DNA of 6,412 bases from an uncultured Dorea sp. (GTDB lineage: Bacteria > Bacillota > Clostridia > Lachnospirales > Lachnospiraceae). Both the position numbers and the translations under genes were made by a program. The notes under the pieces were generated by a model that saw only the letters and a program-made list of their open reading frames with translations, was not told the DNA's origin and made no database searches. The DNA lies in the NCBI GenBank assembly GCA_910588745.1, contig CAJURK010000080.1, positions 1 through 6,412 on the forward strand, written 5' to 3'. Shown piece by piece: positions 1-5,755 of the stretch (its first letter is position 1; every line of letters begins with the position of its first letter).

Positions 1-2
1 CA

Positions 3-233
3 GCGGATATGTACTATGGGACACTGGCAGACAGGGTGAGATTTTTCAAAGAGAGCAAGGAGGGAATCGAGATTATGTGCCGGGCTATGGAAGATATGAG
101 GAATCAGACATTAAAAGAGGGAATGATAAATGTTGCAAAGAAAATGTTGGAAGATGGAACAATAACGCTTGAAAAGATTGCAGAATTTGTTGACCTTTCT
201 GTTGACGAAGTGAGAAAATTGAAAGCGGACTAG
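3..233 (+). CDS. C-terminal tail of an Rpn-family / PD-(D/E)XK transposase-like nuclease (5' end outside window)
   Basis: The frame is open from the window edge (Ala-Asp then MYYGTLADRVRFFKES) to TAG at 231-233, so only the last ~76 residues are visible and the ATG at 9 is probably internal. The pattern LADRVRFFKE, then EIMCRAMEDMRNQ, then KKMLEDGTITLEKIAEFVDLS and DEVRKLK is the characteristic tail of Rpn-family recombination-promoting nucleases (PDDEXK_2 type), which are abundant in gut Clostridia. The last ~35 residues resemble a small helix-turn-helix-like tail (LEKIAEFVDLSVDEVRKL). The catalytic PD-(D/E)XK core lies upstream of the window, so activity cannot be judged. Known members nick or cleave DNA and promote RecA-independent recombination. 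The gene is followed 20 bp later by a strong terminator, so it ends its transcription unit. Family call is by recognition of the tail only. Confidence 0.78.
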   Translation, partial: ADMYYGTLADRVRFFKESKEGIEIMCRAMEDMRNQTLKEGMINVAKKMLEDGTITLEKIAEFVDLSVDEVRKLKAD

Positions 234-253
234 AATGTGTAAATGGTACTGAT

Positions 254-297
254 GAGCCGGGAAACGAAAATAACAGGTTCCTGGCTCTATTTTTTTG
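254..297 (+). terminator. Rho-independent terminator of the Rpn-like gene
   Basis: The arms GAGCCGGGAA (254-263) and TTCCTGGCTC (278-287) form a 10-bp stem with one G-T pair and a 14-nt loop. They are followed by TATTTTTTTG (288-297). It starts 20 bp after the stop codon at 233 and is a classic intrinsic terminator for the + strand. Confidence 0.9.
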
Positions 298-303
298 CTC
301 TGA

Positions 304-473
304 AATGTAAATTTTTATGAAGTGATTAAAAGTCCTTTTCAATACGCCCCTGGGGAGGAGGAAAAGGATTCTCGAATAATCTGTGGAATCCAGTGAAACG
401 CCTCCTCCATCGGCATAAACGTCCTAAATGGGGAGACTGGGACGGAGTTTATATTGATGAAGAAGAATTGTAA
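304..473 (+). pseudogene. Possible decayed small gene in a structured intergenic segment
   Basis: There is no complete gene between 298 and 578. Two overlapping + frames read like protein but lack usable starts. Frame A is open from 304 to a TGA at 394-396 and reads ..NFYEVIKSPFQYAPGEEEK... Frame B is open from 330 to TAA at 471-473 and includes NLWNPVKRLLHRHKRPKWG followed by DWDGVYIDEEEL. Joining A to B with one frameshift near 370-380 would give about 55 residues. Frame B has no ATG, GTG or TTG with a ribosome site, although AGGAGG occurs at 356-361. The same DNA also holds inverted repeats: 331-340 with 361-370, 354-361 with 401-408, and 415-424 with 440-452 (3-nt bulge). It could therefore be a frameshifted remnant, an RNA element, or chance. 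Family not recognised. Confidence 0.25.
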
Positions 474-515
474 TTAGGATAAAATTTTGTAATTGTGACA
501 GGAAAAAAATTATTA

Positions 516-544
516 TCGACTCAGATGGTAAATAATGGTATAAT
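516..544 (+). promoter_or_regulatory. Extended -10 sigma-A-type promoter for the rhomboid gene
   Basis: A perfect TATAAT lies at 539-544, preceded by TGG (536-538), which is the TGn extended -10 element. A -35-like TCGACT (4 of 6 to TTGACA) lies at 516-521, with exact 17-bp spacing. Predicted transcription start is about 551. That is downstream of the GTG at 495 and upstream of the ATG at 579, so the promoter helps decide the start of the rhomboid gene. Confidence 0.6.
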
Positions 545-578
545 AACAACAGAATGTGATTTGAGCAAGGAGCGGGCT

Positions 579-1196
579 ATGTATCAGAAAAAGGCGCCGT
601 GTACGATTATACTGGCTACTGTAAATATTTTAGTGTTCCTGGTTCTGTCATTTATGGGAATGACGGAAGATGCGGAATTCATGCTGGAGCATGGCGCTAT
701 GTATACACCAGATATTATATATGCAGGCAAATACTACGAGTTATTTACCTGCATGTTTCTTCATTTTGGATTTACGCATCTGATGAATAATATGTTGGCG
801 CTGACGCTGATGGGCTGGCAGTTGGAGCAGGAACTTGGGAAGATCAAATTTTTGCTGCTGTATCTGCTTAGCGGACTGGCGGGAAATCTTTTGTCCCTGG
901 CGGTGGGGATGCGTACCTCGGAATATTATGTATCGGCGGGAGCTTCTGGTGCAATCTTTGGTATTATCGGCGGATTGTTTTATATTGCCGTCCGCAATCA
1001 TGGACGGATTGGCAATATATCAGGGAAAAGAATTCTATTTCTGATGGCAGTCACGCTATACCATGGCTTTACGAGTGGAGGGGTTGATAATTCAGCGCAT
1101 ATCGGAGGCGCTGCGGCCGGAATTGTTTTGGCGTTTATACTATACCGCAAGAATCGTCGGAGGCTGGAACAGGAGATACAGGAAGAAGTATGGTAA
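579..1196 (+). CDS. Rhomboid family intramembrane serine protease
   Basis: A multi-pass membrane protease of 205 residues with this start; it would cleave transmembrane segments within the bilayer. Hydrophobic segments lie at about 8-28, 52-66, 70-85, 89-111, 118-138, 150-164 and 174-190, compatible with the six-helix rhomboid core. The catalytic Ser is in GASG (Ser123) and the catalytic His is in AHIGG (His174), with Gly-rich GGAAAG following. HLMNNM (His67-Asn71) matches the HxxxN oxyanion motif of GlpG. A basic-acidic tail (RKNRRRLEQEIQEE) ends the protein. The ATG at 579 has AAGGAG at 567-572 (6-bp spacing) and sits just after the promoter at 516-544. A GTG at 495 would add 28 residues (233 aa) but has no clear ribosome site and lies upstream of the predicted transcription start. 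The last 62 bp overlap the convergent kinase gene. Substrate unknown. Confidence 0.88.
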   Translation: MYQKKAPCTIILATVNILVFLVLSFMGMTEDAEFMLEHGAMYTPDIIYAGKYYELFTCMFLHFGFTHLMNNMLALTLMGWQLEQELGKIKFLLLYLLSGLAGNLLSLAVGMRTSEYYVSAGASGAIFGIIGGLFYIAVRNHGRIGNISGKRILFLMAVTLYHGFTSGGVDNSAHIGGAAAGIVLAFILYRKNRRRLEQEIQEEVW

Positions 1197-1959
1197 AGAG
1201 AGTTCCTGCATCCGGAGCAGAATCTACCTGAATCGATCCTCCATGTGCCTCAATGATGCGTTTGCTTATGGGAAGGCCAAGTCCGGTGCCATCGGATTTG
1301 TAGGTAACGAATGGAGCGAATATGTTCCCGAGGCGTTCTTGTGGAATACCGCAGCCGTTATCTTGTATACGGATTCGGAGACAGGTATCGTGGCTGATGT
1401 TGTTAGCAGAGCTGCTGATTTCGGTAATCGCGGCTGCAGTATGAATCGTATCCGCATCTAAGCGGATGAAGCCGGCTGAACCGGTGGGGAAAGCTTCAAA
1501 GGCGTTCTTCAGCAGGTTTATCAAAACTTCCTTTAGTTTAGTGGTATCTGCCTGCAGAGGCGGAAGCTCAGGGCAAATACGAGAGGTAAATTCGATATTC
1601 GAGGTTTCGGCAGATGCGGCAAAGGATAAGGCAAGCTGCTTTAGGAAGGTTCCGGTATCCAGCATACTCTTATGTAATTTGAAGCTGTTGTTATAATCAG
1701 ACAGATCTGTAAGCAGATGCATCATGTATAAGACATCCTGATACATAGCGTCCCAGCGCCGAAAGCTGCGTACTTCGGGATGCTCCGCTTCGATGAGCTG
1801 CAGGGAGCTGTATACCAGCGTCAGAGGATTGCGTATTTCGTGGGTGATGACGCTGAGGAATTCTTTTTGGGAAGCAAGAAAACGGCTGAAAATGTCTGTG
1901 TGTTCCGGACTTTTTGCCATAATCTGTCTTAGTTTGTCGAGGTCTGTAGATGTATACAT
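1135..1959 (-). CDS. Soluble sensor histidine kinase (HisKA + HATPase_c), no membrane segment
   Basis: A 274-residue kinase of two-component type that autophosphorylates on His and passes phosphate to a response regulator. H-box SVITHEIRNPL puts the phospho-acceptor at His40. The N-box is NLLKNAFEA (148-156), G1 is DNGCGIP (200-206), the F-box is FAPF (214-217) and G2 is GTGLGLPI (224-231), so the catalytic set is complete. An extra Ser/Thr/Ala-rich loop (about 172-190) interrupts the ATPase domain. Only ~35 residues precede the H-box; there is no transmembrane helix, PAS or GAF domain, so the signal must come from the short N-terminus or a partner. The ATG at 1957-1959 has AAAGGCGG at 1968-1975 (8-bp spacing). 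No response regulator lies in the window, so it looks like an orphan kinase. Sporulation-type or phosphorelay function is possible but unproven. Confidence 0.9.
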   Translation of the reverse strand: MYTSTDLDKLRQIMAKSPEHTDIFSRFLASQKEFLSVITHEIRNPLTLVYSSLQLIEAEHPEVRSFRRWDAMYQDVLYMMHLLTDLSDYNNSFKLHKSMLDTGTFLKQLALSFAASAETSNIEFTSRICPELPPLQADTTKLKEVLINLLKNAFEAFPTGSAGFIRLDADTIHTAAAITEISSSANNISHDTCLRIRIQDNGCGIPQERLGNIFAPFVTYKSDGTGLGLPISKRIIEAHGGSIQVDSAPDAGTLFTILLPVSPVPASDDSCGIV

Positions 1960-1985
1960 AAATCACACCGCCTTTCTGGATTATC

Positions 1986-2014
1986 AGTGTAACATCGGCG
2001 GCAAAAATATGCAA
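1986..2014 (-). promoter_or_regulatory. Candidate promoter of the histidine kinase gene
   Basis: Read on the - strand, TTGCAT (2009-2014) is followed after 17 bp by TACACT (1986-1991), which is preceded by TGT, an extended -10 (TGn). The predicted start is about 1979, 20 bp upstream of the kinase ATG and just ahead of its ribosome site. Both hexamers are imperfect (TTGCAT 4 of 6, TACACT 4 of 6), so confidence is moderate. Confidence 0.42.
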
Positions 2015-2070
2015 GAGACGATTTTGAGAAGAGAGATCATAATAATTTTTTTAGAAAGAAGGTAACAGTT

Positions 2071-2487
2071 ATGAAAGAAGAAGGCTGCATTTTTTGTAAA
2101 ATTGCAAATGGAGAGATTCCATCAGCGACATTGTATGAAGACGAGGACTTCCGGGTGATTCTGGATCTTGGGCCTGCTGCAAAGGGACATGCGCTCATTT
2201 TGCCGAAGGAACATTATCCGAATCTTTATGAACTTCCGGACGAATTGGCAGAGAAGGCGGTTCTTTTGGCAAAGAAGATGATTACGAAGATGAAAAAGGC
2301 TCTGAACTGCGACGGATTCAATGTGGTTCAAAATAATGGCGCGCCTGCAGGGCAGACGGTATTTCATTTTCATATGCATTTGATTCCAAGATATGAAGGA
2401 GATCATGCCGGGTTTGGCTGGAATACCGGTGAATTAAATGCTGCAGACAGAGAAGAGATTTTGACCAAGATGCAAAAGTTTAGTTAG
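2071..2487 (+). CDS. HIT family (HINT-like) nucleotide hydrolase/transferase
   Basis: A cytoplasmic 138-residue protein of the histidine-triad superfamily, whose members hydrolyse purine nucleotide phosphoramidates or AMP-linked substrates. The triad HFHMHLIPR (99-107) is intact, with His101 the expected nucleophile. CIFCKI near the N-terminus (Cys6, Cys9) matches the CxxC of zinc-binding bacterial HIT proteins. GHALILPKEHYPNLYEL (39-55) and NNGAPAGQTVFHFH (88-101) are further family hallmarks. Length is typical. The ATG at 2071 has AGAAGG-like bases about 9 bp upstream (2057-2062). It is divergent from the kinase gene, with 111 bp between the starts, and only 26 bp separate its stop from the sigma gene with no terminator between, so co-transcription with the sigma factor is likely. 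Exact substrate unknown. Confidence 0.93.
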   Translation: MKEEGCIFCKIANGEIPSATLYEDEDFRVILDLGPAAKGHALILPKEHYPNLYELPDELAEKAVLLAKKMITKMKKALNCDGFNVVQNNGAPAGQTVFHFHMHLIPRYEGDHAGFGWNTGELNAADREEILTKMQKFS

Positions 2488-2513
2488 CTGAAAAGAGAAT
2501 AGAATGACAGAAG

Positions 2514-3083
2514 ATGAAGGTAATAGTTGTGGGAACGGAGTCTGAAAGAAGAAGAGACTTCGAAGCGGTGTACAGAAAGTATCGGCATGCGATATATCAG
2601 ACGGCATTTATGTATGTCCGGAACCGGGAAGATGCAGAGGATATCGCACAAGAGGCATTTACCAGATATTACGTTCACAGCGCACATAATGTGGTGGATA
2701 ATCCCAAGAACTGGATTGCAGTTACTGCAAAGAATTTGGCATATAACCATTTGAAGCATGCAAAGTACGAAAGACTTCTGAGCGAAGGAGAAGATATCGA
2801 CACGCTGCTGGAATCGGAGCCTGATTTTACAGATTCGTTCTTTGAAAATATGTGGAAAAGGGATAGGCTGGAATATACTGACCGGGTACTCCGGGCAATG
2901 AAACTCAAGAATGAGAAATGGTATGCCGCAATGATCTATGCGTATGGCATGGAGATGCCGAGACAGGATATTGCCGATTGTATGGGAATAACACGAGACG
3001 CGCTGTCGGGTATACTGCGGAGAGCTAAGAATTGGATAAGAGAGAATTATGAAGATGAATTTGACCACATTACCAAGTTATGA
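2514..3083 (+). CDS. Small sigma-70 family RNA polymerase sigma factor (ECF-like)
   Basis: A 189-residue regulator expected to direct RNA polymerase to a specific promoter set. Region 2 spans about 16-85: FEAVYRKYRHAIYQTAFMYV, then REDAEDIAQEAFTRYY, the canonical polymerase-binding helix, then NPKNWIAVTAKNLAYNHLK. An acidic linker (about 90-118) follows. Region 4 spans about 122-178, where RQDIADCMGITRDALSGILR is the helix-turn-helix that reads the -35 element. Region 3 is absent, as in ECF factors. The ATG at 2514 lacks a good ribosome site. A GTG at 2529 with AAGG 8 bp upstream is an alternative that would drop five residues without touching region 2. The gene probably shares a transcript with the HIT gene and ends directly in a terminator. 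Related sigma factors in Lachnospiraceae are usually followed by a DUF4367 membrane protein; here that partner begins 1.2 kb away beyond murG. Confidence 0.88.
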   Translation: MKVIVVGTESERRRDFEAVYRKYRHAIYQTAFMYVRNREDAEDIAQEAFTRYYVHSAHNVVDNPKNWIAVTAKNLAYNHLKHAKYERLLSEGEDIDTLLESEPDFTDSFFENMWKRDRLEYTDRVLRAMKLKNEKWYAAMIYAYGMEMPRQDIADCMGITRDALSGILRRAKNWIRENYEDEFDHITKL

Positions 3084-3110
3084 AAAAAGGTGTCAGATTG
3101 ACACCTTTTT
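3084..3110. terminator. Bidirectional intrinsic terminator between sigma and murG genes
   Basis: AAAAAGGTGTCA (3084-3095) and TGACACCTTTTT (3099-3110) form a perfect 12-bp stem with a 3-nt loop. The A-run on the left and T-run on the right let it act on both strands. It begins at the base after the sigma stop codon and lies 37 bp past the murG stop, so it should end both convergent transcripts. Confidence 0.92.
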
Positions 3111-3147
3111 ATGCTAGAAACAAATAAACATCTGCACAAGGCAACTC

Positions 3148-4215
3148 TCATGAATGAACGGCAGCTTCGATTAATTCAACGATTGTATCGATCGGTTCCT
3201 GCTGATTTGAATTCTTCATTGCCGACACATATTGTGTCCGGTTCTTGTAGAGACCGCGGACAGCCGTAAGAAGGCTTGTATCGGTAAGTTGTTCTTCTTC
3301 CATGACTGCACTGAAGCCTTGACGCTCAAAGGAGCGGGCGTTCAGAAGCTGGTCGCCGCGGCTTGCACTGGCAGAAAGAGGAATCAGAAGATTCGGTTTA
3401 TGCAGAGCGAGAAGTTCGCAAATGGCATTGGCTCCTGCGCGGGAAATTACGATATCAGACAGGGCGAACAGATCTTTTAGTTCATCCTTTATATATTCAT
3501 ATTGTACGTAGCCGTTTAAATGGTTGAGGGAAGGGTCAAGCTTTCCTCTGCCGCATAAATGGATTACGTGAAAATCCTTCAGAAGTGATGGAAGGATTCT
3601 GCGGATGGCTTCATTCACTGCCGCCGCACCAAGGCTTCCGCCGACAATCAGAATAACCGGCTTGCTTTCGTCAAGTCCTGTGAAGTTTAAAGCATGCTGC
3701 TTGTCGCCGGACAGAAGTTCCTGACGAATAGGAGAGCCGGTGAGTACGGCTTTGTCTGCCGGAAGAAGCTTCACGGTCTCTGGAAAATTACAGCATACTT
3801 TGGTGGCGGAAGGAATGGATATCTTGTTGGCCAAGCCGGGCGTCATATCCGATTCATGGATAATGGTCGGAATCTTACGCTTCTTTCCGGCAAGAACTAC
3901 CGGAACAGAAACGAACCCGCCTTTGGAGAAGATTACATTCGGTCTAAGCAGTTTGATGAGCTTATGGGCTTCGCGGAAGCCTTTGATTACTCGGAAAGGG
4001 TCTGTAAAGTTCTGCAGGCTGAAATACCGCCGTAGTTTGCCGGAAGAAATTCCGTGATAGGGGATACCGAACTGTTCAATCAGTTCCTTTTCAATTCCGT
4101 TATAAGACCCAATATAATGGATATCGTATTCCAATTCTCTAAGACGCGGCAGTAAAGCGATATTTGGGGTTACGTGTCCTGCAGTGCCGCCGCCGGTTAA
4201 GATAATACGTTTCAT
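3148..4215 (-). CDS. murG: MurG: UDP-GlcNAc:undecaprenyl-PP-MurNAc-pentapeptide GlcNAc transferase
   Basis: A 355-residue GT-B glycosyltransferase of family 28 that adds GlcNAc to lipid I to make lipid II, the last cytoplasmic-face step of peptidoglycan precursor synthesis. The N-terminal domain has GGGTAGHVTPN (8-18), SSGKLRRYFSL (57-67), FSKGGFVSVPVV (96-107) and HESDMTPGLANK (120-131). The C-terminal, UDP-GlcNAc-binding domain has GGSLGAAAVN (192-201), SRAGANAICELLAL (258-271) and SRGDQLLNA (285-293). The GKLRRY, HESDxTPGLAN and SRGDQ signatures match the Staphylococcus-type MurG more than the E. coli type. The ATG at 4213-4215 has GGAGG at 4222-4226 (6-bp spacing); the open frame runs further upstream to 4302, but those 29 codons are non-family and cover the promoter. 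It is a stand-alone gene with no division or cell wall (dcw) neighbours, so it may be a second copy. Confidence 0.95.
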   Translation of the reverse strand: MKRIILTGGGTAGHVTPNIALLPRLRELEYDIHYIGSYNGIEKELIEQFGIPYHGISSGKLRRYFSLQNFTDPFRVIKGFREAHKLIKLLRPNVIFSKGGFVSVPVVLAGKKRKIPTIIHESDMTPGLANKISIPSATKVCCNFPETVKLLPADKAVLTGSPIRQELLSGDKQHALNFTGLDESKPVILIVGGSLGAAAVNEAIRRILPSLLKDFHVIHLCGRGKLDPSLNHLNGYVQYEYIKDELKDLFALSDIVISRAGANAICELLALHKPNLLIPLSASASRGDQLLNARSFERQGFSAVMEEEQLTDTSLLTAVRGLYKNRTQYVSAMKNSNQQEPIDTIVELIEAAVHS

Positions 4216-4245
4216 AGTGCGCCTCCAATCCATCGTCATAGGATA

Positions 4246-4274
4246 ATTGTAAACGAGGTGAGGTCGCTGGTCAA
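4246..4274 (-). promoter_or_regulatory. Sigma-A-type promoter of murG
   Basis: On the - strand TTGACC (4269-4274, 5 of 6) is separated by exactly 17 bp from TACAAT (4246-4251, 5 of 6). The predicted transcription start near 4239 leaves a 24-nt leader to the murG ATG that contains its GGAGG. The element sits in the leader of the divergent anti-sigma-like gene, so the two could interfere. Confidence 0.75.
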
Positions 4275-4290
4275 GTGGAAAGAGGAAGAT

Positions 4291-5205
4291 ATGAAAGACC
4301 AATTTGATGATTATGATAAAAGAATAATGGAAAAGGTGGATCAGGAAGCGGAAGAGATTGAACGCATGATCAGAGCGGATTCAGAAATAGCCAGTATCCG
4401 GGCAGATGTAAACCTTGACGCCAAAGTTTACGAAAGTGTGTCCGCATATGAAGATGGGGTGGCGGGCAGACGCAGTCCGGAACCGGGAGATGCAAAGAGG
4501 GAGGTTCCGGAGGACAAAAGGACTTTTGCAAATCTTACGGATGAAGACTTGGAAGCTCTATATCTTGGCCGGGAAGCGCTGGAACGCCGCAGGAAAAGGG
4601 CGAACAGGAGAGTTGCGTGGAAGGCTGCCGGAAAATGGAAGCATATTGCGGCCGTATTCTTGATTTTTTCGTTAACTGCCGGGATTGGAGTTACCAGTGT
4701 TGGCGGGGCGGAACGTATTGTGGAGATGGTGAAAGGTACATTGGGGGGTAGAGATTCAACTAAGGTCAATTCCAGTAGAAAACCGGTAAAAGAAACTGAT
4801 GATTCAGCGGAAGAGAAGGCATATCAGCAGATAAAAGATGAATTGGGAATAGATCCAGTCAAGATTATTAGAATTAGTGGTCTAATATATAGAAATTGTG
4901 AAGTGGATTTAGATGCAAGAATGGCACATATGTTGTATGAATATGATAACAAAAATATTTCATATCTTATTAATGCTTCTTATACGGAGGAACTTTGGGG
5001 TACAGATGTTGAAGATAAAGTGATAAATGAATATCCATATACAGCGGGGAGGCTTAAAGCAGAAATTACAGAATATGAATTGCGTGGGAGTAAAGAAAAG
5101 GAATATACGGCCAAATTTGAATATAAAGGAATTTATTATCAACTAACGGCTGTAATAAGTAAGGATGAATTTGAGAAAATTTTAAAAAATTTATATTTTG
5201 TTTAG
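4291..5205 (+). CDS. Single-pass membrane protein with DUF4367-like C-terminus, probable anti-sigma factor
   Basis: A 304-residue protein with this start. The N-terminus (about 1-117) is charged and cytoplasmic: an acidic helical opening (DYDKRIMEKVDQEAEEIERM), a linker, then LTDEDLEALYLGREALERRR and a basic stretch before the membrane. One transmembrane helix lies at about 118-138 (HIAAVFLIFSLTAGIGVTS). The extracellular part has a Ser/Lys linker (about 152-175) and a domain ending in EDKVINEY, FEYKGIYYQL and EFEKILKNLYF, typical of DUF4367. In Lachnospiraceae such proteins usually sit directly after a small sigma factor and are thought to sequester it; here murG intervenes. The ATG at 4291 has AGAGGAAG at 4281-4288. 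A GTG at 4258 is in frame but lacks a ribosome site. I see no convincing + promoter in 4216-4290. GC falls from about 62% in the first half to about 25% in the extracellular half. Confidence 0.8.
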   Translation: MKDQFDDYDKRIMEKVDQEAEEIERMIRADSEIASIRADVNLDAKVYESVSAYEDGVAGRRSPEPGDAKREVPEDKRTFANLTDEDLEALYLGREALERRRKRANRRVAWKAAGKWKHIAAVFLIFSLTAGIGVTSVGGAERIVEMVKGTLGGRDSTKVNSSRKPVKETDDSAEEKAYQQIKDELGIDPVKIIRISGLIYRNCEVDLDARMAHMLYEYDNKNISYLINASYTEELWGTDVEDKVINEYPYTAGRLKAEITEYELRGSKEKEYTAKFEYKGIYYQLTAVISKDEFEKILKNLYFV

Positions 5206-5260
5206 AAAAACGACAGATTTTGTATATTCAGTTGTCTAAATATATGAAGGGGAAGAAATT

Positions 5261-5755
5261 GTGGAGAAGACAATGCGGAAATGGATAGTATCCGGTATCT
5301 GTACTCTGGTGTTGATGTTTGGCTTCATGATGAGTACAGGGTTGGATTTGAAAGCGTCTGACAACAGGCCAATGTTGGACGGCTCTTATCTGACTAACGA
5401 GACCGAGTCCACCGGAACAGCTACTGGCATTACGCGGGGAGAGTACCTTCAGATTGGCTATTCTAAGATTCGGAAGCTAGAGCCGGGTCTGATTTATGCC
5501 GGAGGAACCACCATTGGGCAGCGTACATGCGAATCGGTAAAAGTTGCCGTAATAGTAGAACGCGCCAAATGGGAAGATGAGGAATGGGAGGTCGTGGATT
5601 CCTGGCAGAAAGAGAATACCGATGCCGATCTTGTTAGTTCCAGCAAAAGGCTGGAGGTGGAAGGCGGATGGTATTACCGTGTAGTATGTACACATTCTGC
5701 AGATGGAGACATGAGCAGCTCCGCCACGGATGGCTTATATGTGGAGGCACCCTAA
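5261..5755 (+). CDS. Small secreted protein, DUF6147-like
   Basis: A 164-residue exported protein. The N-terminus has basic residues (MEKTMRK), a hydrophobic core (about 8-27) and a likely signal-peptidase I site after LKA (about 32), giving a mature protein of about 130 residues with no further membrane helix and no lipobox Cys. The mature part has TRGEYLQIGYSKIRKL, then an IYAGGTTIGQRTCESVKVAV core, VIVERAKWEDEEWEVVDSW, and WYYRVVCTHSADG near the end. This matches my memory of DUF6147-type beta-rich proteins of Clostridia, function unknown. GTG 5261 has AAGGGG at 5247-5252; ATG 5273, with GGAG at 5263-5266, is an equally plausible start, dropping four residues. It lies 55 bp after the anti-sigma-like gene on the same strand with no terminator between, so co-expression is likely and it may be an output or ligand of that system. 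Confidence 0.65.
   Translation: MEKTMRKWIVSGICTLVLMFGFMMSTGLDLKASDNRPMLDGSYLTNETESTGTATGITRGEYLQIGYSKIRKLEPGLIYAGGTTIGQRTCESVKVAVIVERAKWEDEEWEVVDSWQKENTDADLVSSSKRLEVEGGWYYRVVCTHSADGDMSSSATDGLYVEAP

Noticed and set aside
2024..2048. Possible promoter for the HIT gene (TTGAGA with CATAAT or TAATTT)
   Set aside because: The spacers are 8 and 13 bp, too short for a sigma-A promoter, so none was called.
2484..3068. Long open frame (194 aa) on the - strand opposite the sigma gene
   Set aside because: It is antisense to a well-supported sigma-70 gene, has Cys/Ile/His-rich random-looking composition and no recognisable domain.
3694..4057. Two overlapping + strand open frames (113 and 105 aa) inside murG
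   Set aside because: They lie antisense to the conserved MurG core and show no family features or plausible operon context.
4216..4302. Extension of MurG by 29 residues to an upstream ATG at 4302
   Set aside because: The extension covers the TTGACC-17-TACAAT promoter and the GGAGG ribosome site of the ATG at 4215, and MurG families begin at the MKRIILTGGGTAGH position.
5206..5260. Possible promoter (TTGTAT with TAAATA or TATGAA) between the anti-sigma-like and secreted-protein genes
   Set aside because: The spacing is 11 bp for TAAATA, and the 17-bp partner TATGAA is a poor -10; the region is simply AT-rich.
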